Below are positions 46,121-55,865 of a stretch of DNA of 64,000 bases, piece by piece; position 1 is the stretch's first letter, and each line of letters opens with the position of its first letter. Both the position numbers and the translations under genes were made by a program. Below the pieces are notes generated by a model. It saw only the letters and a program-made list of their open reading frames with translations, was not told the origin of the DNA and ran no database searches. The stretch is taken from positions 62,001-126,000 of the forward strand of contig NZ_KB895463.1 in assembly GCF_000374865.1 (NCBI RefSeq), given 5' to 3'. Origin of the DNA: Arthrobacter sp. 135MFCol5.1 (GTDB taxonomy: Bacteria; Actinomycetota; Actinomycetes; Actinomycetales; Micrococcaceae).

Positions 46121-46667
46121 AGAGGGACACCCCGGGGGTGGCCTGAACTACCCCGGCGCCGGAAGCACTGAAGCCGGCACGGCTCCGGCCGGGTATGGCC
46201 GCGTCCTCAGGGAGGCTTACCTTGGCTCCGGGACCACAGTGTACCGGCACGTCGCGGACGGCATCCTTGGCTGGGAGCTGCAGCGGCGGGCCGGGCTGCG
46301 GGTCCGTGCGGGGTCACCGAGGGCGGCGCCCGGCGTTCGCGTGGTGAGCGGATTCGGCGTCGGGCCCTTCCGCCTGAATGCGCCGTGCCAGGTGGTGTGG
46401 GTCCACGAACCTTCGGACCTGGACGGGCCGCAATCGGCCGGCTTTGGCTACGGTACGCTTCCCGGCCATCCCGCCCGTGGCGAAGAGTCCTTCGAAGTGG
46501 AGCTTGATGGGGAGGGGAAGGTGTGGCTTCGGATCCGCGCCTTCAGCAAGCCCGCCAACTGGTTCTACGCCGCCGGCGGACCAGTCACCCGCGCCGCACA
46601 GCGGCACGTTACTTCCCGGTACATTGAAGGGGCACGCTCTCTCGCCGCGGAAGGAACATCCCAGTGA
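46113..46667 (+). CDS. DUF1990-family protein
   Basis: A 184-residue protein. LNYPGAGSTEAG at the N-terminus and GFGYGTLPGHPARGEESFEVE with the final WFYAAGGPVTRAAQRHVTSRY match DUF1990. Role unknown. Overlaps the MmcQ/YjbR gene upstream and the ABM gene downstream (GTGA), so the three are an operon. Confidence 0.85.
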   Translation: MIEEGHPGGGLNYPGAGSTEAGTAPAGYGRVLREAYLGSGTTVYRHVADGILGWELQRRAGLRVRAGSPRAAPGVRVVSGFGVGPFRLNAPCQVVWVHEPSDLDGPQSAGFGYGTLPGHPARGEESFEVELDGEGKVWLRIRAFSKPANWFYAAGGPVTRAAQRHVTSRYIEGARSLAAEGTSQ

Positions 46668-46981
46668 TCTTTATCGTCGTCAAGTTCAAGGTCAAGCCCG
46701 AATGGTCTGAACGCTGGCCGGACCTCGTTGCGGACTTCACCCAGGCCACCCGGCAGGAACCGGGCAACCTGTGGTTCGACTGGTCCCGCAGCTTGGAGGA
46801 CCCCAACGAATACGTCCTGGTGGAAGCCTTCAAGGACGACGCTGCCGGCGACCACGTCAACAGTGACCACTTCAAGAAGGCCATGGCGGACATGCCGCAA
46901 GCCCTTGTGGAAACACCGAAAATCGTCAGCCGCCAGTTCGACGGCGAAGGCTGGGACCTGATGGGTGAACTCACCATCTGA
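46664..46981 (+). CDS. ABM-domain putative quinol monooxygenase
   Basis: A 105-residue ferredoxin-like ABM (antibiotic biosynthesis monooxygenase) protein. IVVKFKVKPEWSERWPDLVAD and EPGNLWFDWSRSLEDPNEYVLVEAF with HFKKAMADMP are family features. Such proteins oxidise quinols or heme-like substrates as dimers; the substrate is unknown. GTG start overlaps the upstream stop. Confidence 0.87.
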   Translation: MIFIVVKFKVKPEWSERWPDLVADFTQATRQEPGNLWFDWSRSLEDPNEYVLVEAFKDDAAGDHVNSDHFKKAMADMPQALVETPKIVSRQFDGEGWDLMGELTI

Positions 46982-47000
46982 CCCTCGATAGCATGAACCC

Positions 47001-47294
47001 ATGTGGATCGGTTGGATCGAGTTCGACATACTGCTGGGGCCGGTCCACAGCCTCAAGGAGAAGCGCTCGGTTGTCAGGCCGCTGCTGGCGGAACTGAGGC
47101 GCCGGTTCGATGTCTCGGTGGCTGAGGTGGGGGACCACAGCCAGTACCGGCGCACACAGCTGGGCGTCGGCTTGGTTTCTGCTGACCGGGCGCACCTCGT
47201 GGAGGTGCTTGCCGCCGTCGAGCGCTTCGTGGCAGCCCTGCCGGAGATTGAGCTGCTCAGCGCCCGCCAGCGGGAGCTCCACAGCGAGGACTGA
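47001..47294 (+). CDS. DUF503-family protein
   Basis: A 97-residue protein with the DUF503 pattern: WIGWIEFDILLGPVHSLKEKR, then RRRFDVSVAEVGDHSQYRRTQLG. Family members are small alpha/beta proteins of unknown role, often near translation genes. It starts 19 bases after the ABM gene stop. Confidence 0.88.
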   Translation: MWIGWIEFDILLGPVHSLKEKRSVVRPLLAELRRRFDVSVAEVGDHSQYRRTQLGVGLVSADRAHLVEVLAAVERFVAALPEIELLSARQRELHSED

Positions 47295-47310
47295 ACCGGT
47301 CCTTAAATGC

Positions 47311-47357
47311 GGACGGACACCCAAAGCCCTCTCTATGGGCTTGAGTGTCCGTCCGCG
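47311..47357. terminator. Bidirectional hairpin between DUF503 and purL genes
   Basis: GCGGACGGACA and following bases pair with TGTCCGTCCGC on the far arm (47347-47357), with small mismatches and a TCTCTAT loop. It lies between convergent genes and has no T-run. Confidence 0.6.
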
Positions 47358-47368
47358 TTCTGTGGGGC

Positions 47369-49678
47369 CTAGCCGAAGTACTTCGGCAGTGTCCCTTCGT
47401 GGGCTTCGCGGAGTGCGTCGAGGGACAGCCCCTCCACGCCGTTGATCTCCAGCTTGCCGCTGGCCGCATCCACCACGCCGATGCGGGTGTGGGCAAAGCC
47501 GCGGGCGGTGCACATGTCCGTGAAGCGGACCTCCTCGGAACGGGGAACGCCTACCACGGCACGGCCCTGCGACTCGGAGAAGAGCGCCGTGAACAGGTCC
47601 ACGCCGTCGCGGTCCATGACGTCCTGAAGCGCGATCCTGGCGCCAACGCCGTAACGCAGCGAGGACTCCACCAGGGCAGCCGCGAGGCCTCCTTCGGAGA
47701 GGTCGTGCGCGGAGTCGATCATGCCGTCGCGGGACGCGTTGATCAGGATTTCACCCAGTGCGCGTTCGGCCTCGAGGTCCACCTTCGGCGGCTGGCCGCC
47801 CAGGTGGCCGCGCATGTTCGCCCACTCGGAACCATCCAGCTCGGCGCCCGTGGTGCCCAGCAGGTAGATGGCCTGGCCGTCCTCGCGCCAGCCCGACGGC
47901 GTGCGGCGGGCGACGTCGTCGAGCTTGCCCAGGACCGCCACCACGGGGGAGGGGTGGATGGGCGTGGTGCCCGTCTGGTTGTAGAGCGAGACGTTGCCGC
48001 CGGTGACCGGGATTCCCAGCACCATGCAGGCGTCGGACAGGCCGCGGATGGCCTCGGCGAGCTGCCACATGACGTCCGGGTCCTCGGGGGAGCCGAAGTT
48101 CAGGCAGTCGCTGACGGCCATGGGGATGGCGCCGGCAGTGGCCACGTTGCGGTAGGCCTCCGCCAGGGCCAGCTGCGCGCCGTGGTACGGATCGAGGTAG
48201 GTGTAGCGGCCGTTGGCGTCGGTGGCCAGGGCAACGCCCAGGCCGGTTTCCTCGTCCACCCGGACCACGCCGGCGTCATCGGGGAATGCCATGGCGGTGT
48301 TGCCGCCGACGTAGCGGTCGTACTGGTTGGTGATCCAGGACTTGGAGCACATGTTCGGCGATGCCACGAGATCGGTGACGGCCTTGGCCAGCTCAGCAGG
48401 GGCTGCCGGCCGGCCGGCGTCCTGCACCGAGCCCGTGAAGGTGTCGGCCTGGACGGCATCCTGCCACTCGGGGCGGGCGAACGGGCGGTCGTAGACCGGG
48501 CCGTCGTGGGCCACGGTGCGGGGGTCGACGTCGACGATCACGTCGCCTTCCCACGTGATGATGAGGCGGCCGGTGTCGGTCACCTCGCCCAGCCAGGAAT
48601 ACTCAACAGCCCACTTGTCCATCACGGCCTCGAACGCTTCCACGTTTTCGGGGGTGACCACGGCCATCATGCGTTCCTGCGATTCGGACATCAGGATCTC
48701 GCCCGGGGTCAGCGTGGGGTCGCGGAGCAGGACGGAGGTCAGCTCAACCTGCATGCCGCCGTCACCGTTGGAGGCGAGCTCCGACGTGGCGCAGGAGATG
48801 CCTGCGGCGCCGAGGTCCTGGATGCCTTCCACCAGGGAACCCTTGAAGAGCTCCAGGCAGCACTCGATGAGGACCTTCTCGGCGAAGGGATCGCCCACCT
48901 GCACGGCGGGGCGCTTGGAGGGCTTGGTGTCATCAAAGGACTCGGAGGCCAGCACGGAGGCGCCGCCGATGCCGTCGCCGCCGGTGCGGGCACCGAACAG
49001 GACCACCTTGTTGCCTTTGCCGGAGGCGTTGGCCAGGCGGATGTCCTCGTGCCGCATGACGCCCACGGCGAGCGCGTTGACCAGCGGGTTGCCCTGGTAC
49101 ACGGAGTCGAAGACCATTTCTCCGCCGATGTTGGGCAGGCCCAGGGAGTTGCCGTAGCCGCCGATGCCGGCAACCGCGCCGTGCATGACGCGGGCCGTGT
49201 CCGGGTGGTCGATGGCGCCGAAACGCAGCGGGTCCATTACGGCAACCGGGCGGGCGCCCATGGAAATGATGTCGCGGACAATGCCGCCGATGCCGGTCGC
49301 GGCGCCTTGGTAGGGCTCAACGAACGACGGCGAGTTGTGCGATTCGATCTTGAAGGTCACGGCCCAGCCGTCCCCCAGGTTGGTCACGCCGGCGTTTTCG
49401 CCGATGCCCACCAGCATGTCCTTCTTCATTTCCTCGGTGACCTTCTGGCCGAACTGGCGCAGGTGGTTCTTGGAGGACTTGTAGGAGCAGTGCTCGCTCC
49501 ACATGACGGAGTACATGGCCAGTTCGGCGCCGGTGGGGCGGCGGCCCAGGACCTTGACGATCTCGTCGAATTCGTTCCGCTTCAGGCCAAGTTCAGCCCA
49601 GGGCAGCTCGGTATCCGGGGTCTTGGCTGCGTTCTCGACGGTGTCGATGTTGAACTTCTTGGTGGTTTCGGTGGTCAC
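47369..49678 (-). CDS. purL: Phosphoribosylformylglycinamidine synthase subunit II
   Basis: A 769-residue ATP-dependent enzyme of purine synthesis, of the small (separate) PurL type that needs PurQ and Pur[36 protein letters not shown] (here [20 protein letters not shown]), the ATP site near [19 protein letters not shown] and the C-terminal [22 protein letters not shown] and [15 protein letters not shown] are present. It starts at GTG 49678 overlapping the purQ stop (GTGA). Confidence 0.96.
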   Translation of the reverse strand: MTTETTKKFNIDTVENAAKTPDTELPWAELGLKRNEFDEIVKVLGRRPTGAELAMYSVMWSEHCSYKSSKNHLRQFGQKVTEEMKKDMLVGIGENAGVTNLGDGWAVTFKIESHNSPSFVEPYQGAATGIGGIVRDIISMGARPVAVMDPLRFGAIDHPDTARVMHGAVAGIGGYGNSLGLPNIGGEMVFDSVYQGNPLVNALAVGVMRHEDIRLANASGKGNKVVLFGARTGGDGIGGASVLASESFDDTKPSKRPAVQVGDPFAEKVLIECCLELFKGSLVEGIQDLGAAGISCATSELASNGDGGMQVELTSVLLRDPTLTPGEILMSESQERMMAVVTPENVEAFEAVMDKWAVEYSWLGEVTDTGRLIITWEGDVIVDVDPRTVAHDGPVYDRPFARPEWQDAVQADTFTGSVQDAGRPAAPAELAKAVTDLVASPNMCSKSWITNQYDRYVGGNTAMAFPDDAGVVRVDEETGLGVALATDANGRYTYLDPYHGAQLALAEAYRNVATAGAIPMAVSDCLNFGSPEDPDVMWQLAEAIRGLSDACMVLGIPVTGGNVSLYNQTGTTPIHPSPVVAVLGKLDDVARRTPSGWREDGQAIYLLGTTGAELDGSEWANMRGHLGGQPPKVDLEAERALGEILINASRDGMIDSAHDLSEGGLAAALVESSLRYGVGARIALQDVMDRDGVDLFTALFSESQGRAVVGVPRSEEVRFTDMCTARGFAHTRIGVVDAASGKLEINGVEGLSLDALREAHEGTLPKYFG

Positions 49679-50460
49679 TTGTCGCCTCCCACAATCTTGT
49701 TCAGTACGGAGGTGAAGAAGCCGAGGCCGTCGGTGTCGGAACCGCCGGCGCCCGTCTCACGGGAGAACGCAGCCTCGGGGCCGAAGCCCGGCTCAACGGC
49801 GTGCTCCGGGTGCGGCATGAGGCCCACCACGTTGCCTGCGGCGTTGGAGATGCCGGCGATGTCGCGGCGGGAGCCGTTCGGGTTGAAACCGACGTAGCGG
49901 AACACCACGCGGCCCTCGGCCTCAAGGGCGTCCAGGGTCTTCTCGTCCGCGATGTACTGGCCGTCCTGGTTCTTCAGCGGGATGGTGATCTCCTGGCCCG
50001 CCTGGTAGTCCAGCGTCCACGCGGTGTTGGCGTTCTCGACGCGCAGCACCTGGTCGCGGCAGAGGAACTTCAGGTGGTCGTTCTTGATCATGGAACCGGG
50101 CAGCAGGTGCGACTCGGTGAGAATTTGGAAGCCGTTGCAGATGCCCAGCACGGGGAGCTTGGCATCGCTGTTCGCGGCGTCGATGATCTTTGACATCAGC
50201 GGGGCGAAACGGGCGATCGCGCCGGCGCGCAGGTAATCGCCGTAGGAGAATCCGCCGGGGATGACCACGGCGTCCACGTCGCCAAGTTCCGTGTCGCCGT
50301 GCCAGAGTTCGACGGCGGTGGCACCGGCCAGGCGGACGGCGCGGGCGGCGTCGCGGTCGTCAAGGGTCCCGGGGAAAGTCACGACGCCGATCCGGGCGCC
50401 GGCGAGGCGCGGCTCTGCGGCGACGGCCACGGCCTCGCCGATCAGGGGAAGTTCAGTCAT
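49675..50460 (-). CDS. purQ: Phosphoribosylformylglycinamidine synthase, glutaminase subunit
   Basis: A 261-residue class I glutamine amidotransferase. The nucleophile is Cys in [12 protein letters not shown], with His/Glu in [27 protein letters not shown] and [17 protein letters not shown] are PurQ-specific. It supplies ammonia to PurL. The N-terminus is extended by about 20 residues ([21 protein letters not shown]). The order purS-purQ-purL is kept on the minus strand. Confidence 0.95.
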   Translation of the reverse strand: MTELPLIGEAVAVAAEPRLAGARIGVVTFPGTLDDRDAARAVRLAGATAVELWHGDTELGDVDAVVIPGGFSYGDYLRAGAIARFAPLMSKIIDAANSDAKLPVLGICNGFQILTESHLLPGSMIKNDHLKFLCRDQVLRVENANTAWTLDYQAGQEITIPLKNQDGQYIADEKTLDALEAEGRVVFRYVGFNPNGSRRDIAGISNAAGNVVGLMPHPEHAVEPGFGPEAAFSRETGAGGSDTDGLGFFTSVLNKIVGGDK

Positions 50461-50461
50461 T

Positions 50462-50713
50462 TCAGGCCTCGACGACCTCGACGTTGACGACGTCCTCGAT
50501 CACGGGGTTGGACAGGAGTGTCTCGGCGGCATCGCGGGCCTGGGCCAGGATTTCTTCCGTCACCTCGCCGTCGACCGTCAGTTCGAAGCGCTTGCCCTGG
50601 CGGACAGAGCTGAAGCTGGTGAAGCCCAGCCGGGGGAGAGCGCCAACGATCGCCTTCCCCTGCGGGTCCAGAATCTCGGGCTTGGGCATGACGTCAACAA
50701 CGATCCGGGGCAT
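50462..50713 (-). CDS. purS: Phosphoribosylformylglycinamidine synthase subunit PurS
   Basis: An 83-residue small subunit that links PurQ and Pur[22 protein letters not shown] and [21 protein letters not shown] match the family; length is standard. AGGAG seven bases before ATG 50713 fixes the start, although the frame extends to 50794. It ends one base before the purQ start (TGA-A-ATG). Confidence 0.95.
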   Translation of the reverse strand: MPRIVVDVMPKPEILDPQGKAIVGALPRLGFTSFSSVRQGKRFELTVDGEVTEEILAQARDAAETLLSNPVIEDVVNVEVVEA

Positions 50714-50958
50714 CCGGCAACTCCTGTGCGTGAGCTTGGTTAAGGGCGCAGCGGAGTGGTGCCGTCTCACGCCGTACCGGGGTGTCGGGGACATGGTGGA
50801 CGGGCGCTCCGCGAGCTTGCCCTATCATTCTACCGGCCCGGGCCCATGCCGCCGCATTCCGCATGTTCATGGAGTAGACCCCGATCCGGGAGGACCGGGG
50901 TGGAGGCCCGAAGGATGTGCTTCTGGAGTTGCCGGAGGGCGTTCACTAGGATTGGTTG

Positions 50959-51144
50959 ATGGCGCAAAATTCCAAGTCCGTGCTGTTGCCGATGGTTGCC
51001 GCTGCCGTTTTTGCCGGCCTGGGCAGGATGGTGCTGCAGAAGGTGAAGGCGGACCGCATGGCCCGCGAAACCCGGGTCGCCGGCCCGCTGGACGAGAAGA
51101 CCCGGCAGTGGATCAGCGACGTGGTGCGGACCCCACGCCACTAG
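50959..51144 (+). CDS. Small conserved hydrophobic/basic protein
   Basis: A 61-residue protein with a hydrophobic start (SVLLPMVAAAVFAGLGRMVLQ, about residues 7-27) and a charged C-terminus. I do not recognise a family. It stands between the divergent purS and the subtilase gene and has its own strong terminator. The 245 bases upstream hold no other gene. Confidence 0.55.
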   Translation: MAQNSKSVLLPMVAAAVFAGLGRMVLQKVKADRMARETRVAGPLDEKTRQWISDVVRTPRH

Positions 51145-51174
51145 CCGCGCGGAATTCATTCCCCAGCAACTCCG

Positions 51175-51199
51175 GGGCGCCCTTCGGGGCGCCCTTTTT
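51175..51199 (+). terminator. Strong intrinsic terminator
   Basis: GGGCGCCC (51175-51182), TTCG loop, GGGCGCCC (51187-51194), then TTTTT: an eight-base stem with a UUCG tetraloop and a T5 run. It ends the small gene at 50959-51144. Confidence 0.95.
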
Positions 51200-51396
51200 G
51201 CATGCCCGAATGTTCCGGCGGGACGGATATGACAAGCGAAAATTTCCAAAATGTGCTCTATGTCATATCTCGCTCTCAGTCTGTACCCTGTGAACAGTCT
51301 GGTCTCAGCTAATTACAAGATCTGTAATTACTTCTGCAGTTCCAGTCGTCTGGGGCGCCCACCAAGTCTGGGCGGTACATCGTGAAAGGGTTGCGC

Positions 51397-54300
51397 GTGA
51401 AATCAACTGGAAAGAGCCCCTTGCGGGCTGGGGGACTTCGGAAGGCAGCCGCCCTGGCTGTCGGGTTGCCCCTCCTCATAAGCTCGCTGGCAGTAACGCC
51501 GGCCACGGCGGCGCCGGGGAGCCAAAGCCTCGAGAATGCCGCCGCCACCACGAAAGACAGCCAGTTCAAGGACGGCCGGTACATCGTGGTCTTGGCCGGC
51601 CCGGCTGCAGCAGCCTACGAGGGCGGAGCCGCCGGGCTTGGCGCAACCAAGCCGCAGCAAGGCCGCAAACTGGACGCCGGCAGCCCAAACTACAAAGCCT
51701 ACGACGCGCACCTGCGCCAGCAGCAGCGTGACGTTGCGGGAGCCCAGGGAGTATCCCCGGCCAAGCAGTACACCGCCGCCCTCAACGGATTCACCGCGGA
51801 GCTGACCGCCCACCAGGCGGCCGAACTGTCCAAGGACAAGCGCGTGCTCGTGGTGGCGCCGGACGTCGAGAACAAACCCGACTACACCACCACCGACTTC
51901 CTCAAGCTCACCGGTCCGGACGGGACCTGGGCCAAGCAGTTCGGGGGTGAAGCCAACGCCGGCAAGGGCGTGGTGGTGGGCGTCATCGATTCCGGCTACG
52001 CCCCGGACAACCCCTTCCTCCAGGGCGAACCGCTGCAGCCCCTGCAGGGTACGCCGCAGGTGGGCGTCCCCTACCGCACCGGCGACGGCAAGATTGCGAT
52101 GCTCAAGGCGGACGGAACCACCTTTGAAGGCGAATGCCAAAAAGGCCAGGGAACCGGTGCCGGCTTCGACGGCTCGCTCTGCAACTCCAAGGTGATCGGC
52201 GCCCGCTACTTCGCCGACTCCTTCCTCCAGTACGTGACCCCGGGCGATCGGGCCCCCGAGGAGCAGATTTCCCCGGTGGACGTGGGCAGCCACGGCACCC
52301 ATACGGCCACAACGGCAGCGGGCAATGCCAACGTCGAGCAGGTCATTGATGGGGCCAGCTTCGGAAAGAGCTCCGGCGTGGCTCCGGCGGCCAAGGTATC
52401 GGTCTACAAGGTGTGCTGGGAGGACACCAACCCGGACACCGGCGGTTGCTACTCGTCATCGTCGGTTGAGGCCGTCGACGCGGCCATCAAGGACGGCGTG
52501 GACGTCCTGAACTACTCAATTTCGGGCAACAACAACAGCACCACCGATCCCGTGGCGCTCGCCTTCCTGAACGCAGCCGCCGCAGGCGTCTTCGTGTCGG
52601 CCTCTGCCGGAAACTCCGGCCCGACGGCCTCCACCGTGAACCATGCCTCACCGTGGCTGACCACCGTGGCCGCCTCCACCTTTCCCAGCGACCTGGTGGG
52701 AACGGTCAAGGTTTCCGATGGTTCGCTGTACCGCGGCGCTTCCATCATGAAATCAGAGGTTGCGGACAAGCCTGTCGTGGTGGCCGCTGCTGCCGCTGCT
52801 CCCGGGGCGGCCAACGCCAACCTGTGCGGGCCCGGAACCCTGGACCCCGCCAAGGTGGCCGGCAAAGTGGTGGTCTGTGACCGTGGAGTAGTGGACCGGA
52901 CTGCCAAGAGCCAGGAAGTCCAGGACAAGGGCGGTGTCGGCATGATCCTGGTGAATCTCACCAGCAGCTCCGAGGACGCCGACAACCACGTCATTCCCAC
53001 CGTCCACGTCAACGCGCCCAAGAGCCTGGAATTGAAGTCCAAGCTGCAGGCAAACACGGCACTGACGGTGAGCCTGGTCAAGGGTGACCTGACCGGACTT
53101 CCCCCGGCGCCGGCGCCCCAGATCGCGGGCTTCTCGTCCCGCGGGCCCACCCTCGCTTCAGGCGGCGACCTGCTCAAGCCTGATATTTCCGCCCCTGGCG
53201 TGAACGTCCTTGCCGGCGTCTCCACGATCGGCAACCATGGCGACCAGTTCGGCTTCATGTCCGGTACGTCCATGGCCGCACCGCACATTGCCGGCTTCGG
53301 CGCCCTCGTGCTTGGCAAGCAACCGAAGTGGTCACCCGCCATGGTGAAGTCGGCCATGATGACCACCGCCTACCCGCTGGTCAACGCGGACGGGTCGCCC
53401 AACACGGATCCGTTCCAGGGCGGCGCCGGCCACATCGACTCCACCCGGGTGCTCGATCCCGGCCTCGTTTACGACTCCGGCATCCAGGATTGGCTTGGTT
53501 TCCTGAACGGACAAGGCGTTGATACCGGGGCCCCGCAGGCGGGCTCCATCGCCGCCCGCGACCTCAACCTCCCGTCGGTCGCCTTGGGCAGCCTGGTGGG
53601 TGAGGTCCAGGTCAAGCGCAAGCTGACGGCCCTGGTGCCGGGCATGTACCGGCCCGAGGTGAACATGCCGGGCTTCAACGTCAATGTCGAACCCAAGGCG
53701 CTGAACTTCGCCAAGGCCGGACAAACGCGTGAAGTAACACTGACCATCCGGAACGTCAGCGCACCGGTCGGCAAATTCAGCACCGGAAGCCTCACGTGGA
53801 AGGGCCCGCGGACCGTCACATCGCCGATTGCCATCCGCCCGGTCGACGCCCAGATCGCTCCGTCGTTCTCGTTCAGCTCGGCCACGGGCACGGGCAGCGG
53901 CTCCATGGAGCTGGTGTCGGGCTCGGACAGCCCGATCGCCGTCGGCGTGGAAGGCCTGGCGCCACTGAACCAGACCGCGATCACCAAGACCCCGGGCGCG
54001 TACGCACCCACGAATGATGCCCACAACGCCCTGGTCCAGGTGCAGGTTCCCGCCGGCTCCACCTTCGCGCGGCTGGGCATCCAGGCGCAGTCGAACGACG
54101 TCGACTGGGACATGGTGGTGTACGCACCCAACGGTTCGGGCGGCTTGACGGCAACCCAGGTGGCAACGGCCTCGGCGAGCGAATTCCTTGACCTGGAATC
54201 GCCCCGGCCGGGCACCTATTACGTGGTGGCCAACCTGTACGCCACCCCGGACAATGGGCCTGCCACTGCCTCGGTCCAGGCGGTGAGCTTTGCGGGCGAC

Positions 54301-54528
54301 GCCGGCAACCTCACCGTCAACCCCAACCCGATCGTGGCACCCAACGGGACGGCCACCTCGGCCACCCTGAACTGGGCCGGCCTGGGTGATGGGCAATACC
54401 TTTCGCGGCTGAGCCTGGGCAGCAACGGCATCAAGACCTGGGTAAACGTGCAGGTGGGTTCCGGCTCTGCCCAGGCCCCGGCCGGCGCGCCCCAGATGGC
54501 CATTGCGCAGGCAGTACCCGGAGCATGA
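51397..54528 (+). CDS. Secreted subtilisin-like serine protease (S8)
   Basis: A 1043-residue exported subtilase. Order: signal peptide (about 1-39), Inhibitor_I9-type propeptide (about 60-160), S8 catalytic domain with Asp198 (VIDSGYAP), His299 (VGSHGTHTATTA), oxyanion Asn406 (SAGNSGP) and Ser625 (MSGTSMAAPHIAG), PA insert (about 440-565), then beta-rich C-terminal domains from about residue 690 (RNVSAPVGKF, Fn3-like). GTG 51397 is preferred because AAAGGG lies six bases upstream; GTG 51382 is the alternative. It probably degrades external protein. Two inhibitor-like genes lie downstream on the opposite strand. Confidence 0.9.
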   Translation: MKSTGKSPLRAGGLRKAAALAVGLPLLISSLAVTPATAAPGSQSLENAAATTKDSQFKDGRYIVVLAGPAAAAYEGGAAGLGATKPQQGRKLDAGSPNYKAYDAHLRQQQRDVAGAQGVSPAKQYTAALNGFTAELTAHQAAELSKDKRVLVVAPDVENKPDYTTTDFLKLTGPDGTWAKQFGGEANAGKGVVVGVIDSGYAPDNPFLQGEPLQPLQGTPQVGVPYRTGDGKIAMLKADGTTFEGECQKGQGTGAGFDGSLCNSKVIGARYFADSFLQYVTPGDRAPEEQISPVDVGSHGTHTATTAAGNANVEQVIDGASFGKSSGVAPAAKVSVYKVCWEDTNPDTGGCYSSSSVEAVDAAIKDGVDVLNYSISGNNNSTTDPVALAFLNAAAAGVFVSASAGNSGPTASTVNHASPWLTTVAASTFPSDLVGTVKVSDGSLYRGASIMKSEVADKPVVVAAAAAAPGAANANLCGPGTLDPAKVAGKVVVCDRGVVDRTAKSQEVQDKGGVGMILVNLTSSSEDADNHVIPTVHVNAPKSLELKSKLQANTALTVSLVKGDLTGLPPAPAPQIAGFSSRGPTLASGGDLLKPDISAPGVNVLAGVSTIGNHGDQFGFMSGTSMAAPHIAGFGALVLGKQPKWSPAMVKSAMMTTAYPLVNADGSPNTDPFQGGAGHIDSTRVLDPGLVYDSGIQDWLGFLNGQGVDTGAPQAGSIAARDLNLPSVALGSLVGEVQVKRKLTALVPGMYRPEVNMPGFNVNVEPKALNFAKAGQTREVTLTIRNVSAPVGKFSTGSLTWKGPRTVTSPIAIRPVDAQIAPSFSFSSATGTGSGSMELVSGSDSPIAVGVEGLAPLNQTAITKTPGAYAPTNDAHNALVQVQVPAGSTFARLGIQAQSNDVDWDMVVYAPNGSGGLTATQVATASASEFLDLESPRPGTYYVVANLYATPDNGPATASVQAVSFAGDAGNLTVNPNPIVAPNGTATSATLNWAGLGDGQYLSRLSLGSNGIKTWVNVQVGSGSAQAPAGAPQMAIAQAVPGA

Positions 54529-54550
54529 CCATCACCTGAGCATGGGGGGA

Positions 54551-54584
54551 GGGTCCCGGACGATTTTCGTCCGGGACCCTTTTT
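54551..54584 (+). terminator. Intrinsic terminator of the subtilase gene
   Basis: A perfect 13-base-pair stem (54551-54563 with 54567-54579, TTT loop) followed by TTTTT, 22 bases after the subtilase stop. Confidence 0.93.
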
Positions 54585-54603
54585 CGTGCCCGGCGTCCGG
54601 CGG

Positions 54604-54936
54604 TCAGGTGGCGTTACCGCCCAGCAGGGGAGCCATGGCCTTCCACCGGGCGATCTCGCAGCCGTCCGTCCGGGTGAAGACCGAATGGACCGGGCGCCCA
54701 TGGAACGTGCCGGAAACGACGGCAACCTGGGGTCCCCCGTACTGTTGGGTGCACAGCCTCGGTGGCCCGGGCCGGGGAAAGAAGATGTCTTCCCCGAATT
54801 CCTCCACGGCCGCCAGGGCGGCCTCGGGTGCCGGCAGGGTGGTTTCGGCCGCCAAAGTTCCGTCCTCCGCCACCAGCCGGAAAACGTACTCGGGGGCATC
54901 CGGGGCATCGCGGACGCTGATGGACAGGTCGATCAC
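54604..54936 (-). CDS. SSI/emfourin-like protease inhibitor domain protein
   Basis: A 110-residue protein with no signal peptide visible. The C-terminal half has CTQQYGGPQVAVV and FTRTDGCEIARWKA, the core also found in the product at 55843-56373 and in actinobacterial serine-protease-inhibitor (SSI) and emfourin-like proteins. Only two cysteines remain, so one of the two SSI disulfides is lost. GTG start overlaps the stop of the gene upstream (GTGA). It may be cytoplasmic or an intracellular inhibitor of a peptidase; the target is unknown. Confidence 0.65.
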   Translation of the reverse strand: MIDLSISVRDAPDAPEYVFRLVAEDGTLAAETTLPAPEAALAAVEEFGEDIFFPRPGPPRLCTQQYGGPQVAVVSGTFHGRPVHSVFTRTDGCEIARWKAMAPLLGGNAT

Positions 54937-55865
54937 CTCGGCGCTCCCGCTGCGAGGGCGTCCAGGTCCAGGGCAAGCCTCTCCCGCAAGGCGGCAGCCT
55001 CGGCGGCAAAATTGCGCTGGTGCTCAACGTAGGAAGCCTTACCCTGCGGAGTTTCGATGGGAATGGCGGGATAGCCCCACTCGGCGAGGTCGTACGGGGA
55101 AGCCTGCATGTCCATGGCCCGGATGCGCCAGGAGAGTTCGAAGCAGTCCATGACCAGTTCGCTCGAAAGGGCCGGCAGCAGCTTGTACGCCCACTTGTAG
55201 AGGTCCATGTTGGCGTGCAGGCAGCCCGGCTGCTCCAGGTGGCGCTGCGATTCACGGCTGGGTGAAAACTCGTTGAGCGGAATGGCATCCGGGGTGTAGA
55301 ACCGGAACGCGTCAAAGTGGGTGCACCGGATCTTGTTGTCCTCCACCACCTTGTCCGTACCTGCTGATCCCAGCCGCAGGTGCAGGTATTCGTGGCGGAG
55401 ATCGAACTTGTCCTGCCGGTAGACCATGGCCCATTCATGCAGGCCGAAGCAGCCGAACTGTGCAGGCCGTGCCGCCGTGCCGCGAAGGATCACCCCCGCG
55501 AACGCCACTGCCTCCTTGCGGTCGGCAAGGAAGGCGGCCCGGTCAAAGGTGACTGCCATGCTCCCCGCAGCCAGCCCCAGCGAGGCAAGCTCGCCGTCGT
55601 CGAGCGTCCGGTAGTGCTTCCAGCCTTGCCGGGCGGCTGCCTGCCTGCCGGTGAGGACGGTCCCGGCCCCCGGGTGCCAGCGCTTCAGCTGGCCCGGCTT
55701 CTGGGTGTAATAGGTGAAAAGGAAATCTTCCACCGGATGCTTCTGCCCGGCCGACCGGCGGGCAAGATAAGGATCGGCGTAGCGGCTTACGCGCTGCAGG
55801 TGGGCTTCCTCCCGTGCCTGGGCGCTGTCCTCCGCCAGCAGGCTAAGAAGCTCCACCGGCGGCAC
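54933..55865 (-). CDS. Conserved actinobacterial protein, possible DNA glycosylase-like
   Basis: A 310-residue soluble protein. Stretches such as FYTPDAIPLNEFSPSRESQ, HLEQPGCLHANMDLYKWAYK and MDMQASPYDLAEWGYPAIPIET are strongly conserved-looking, and I recall homologues labelled 3-methyladenine DNA glycosylase, but I see no catalytic motif that proves it. GTG 55865 is preferred because AAGGA lies eight bases upstream; ATG 55874 is close by. It overlaps both neighbours, so it is co-transcribed with two inhibitor-like genes. Confidence 0.6.
   Translation of the reverse strand: MPPVELLSLLAEDSAQAREEAHLQRVSRYADPYLARRSAGQKHPVEDFLFTYYTQKPGQLKRWHPGAGTVLTGRQAAARQGWKHYRTLDDGELASLGLAAGSMAVTFDRAAFLADRKEAVAFAGVILRGTAARPAQFGCFGLHEWAMVYRQDKFDLRHEYLHLRLGSAGTDKVVEDNKIRCTHFDAFRFYTPDAIPLNEFSPSRESQRHLEQPGCLHANMDLYKWAYKLLPALSSELVMDCFELSWRIRAMDMQASPYDLAEWGYPAIPIETPQGKASYVEHQRNFAAEAAALRERLALDLDALAAGAPR

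Noticed and set aside
47345..49897. An 850-codon open frame on the plus strand opposite purL
   Set aside because: It is antisense to the complete, recognisable purL and purQ genes; long mirror frames are usual in GC-rich DNA and the product has no family features.
53332..54396. Open frame opposite the subtilase C-terminal region
   Set aside because: Shadow of the protease gene; no start signal or family match.
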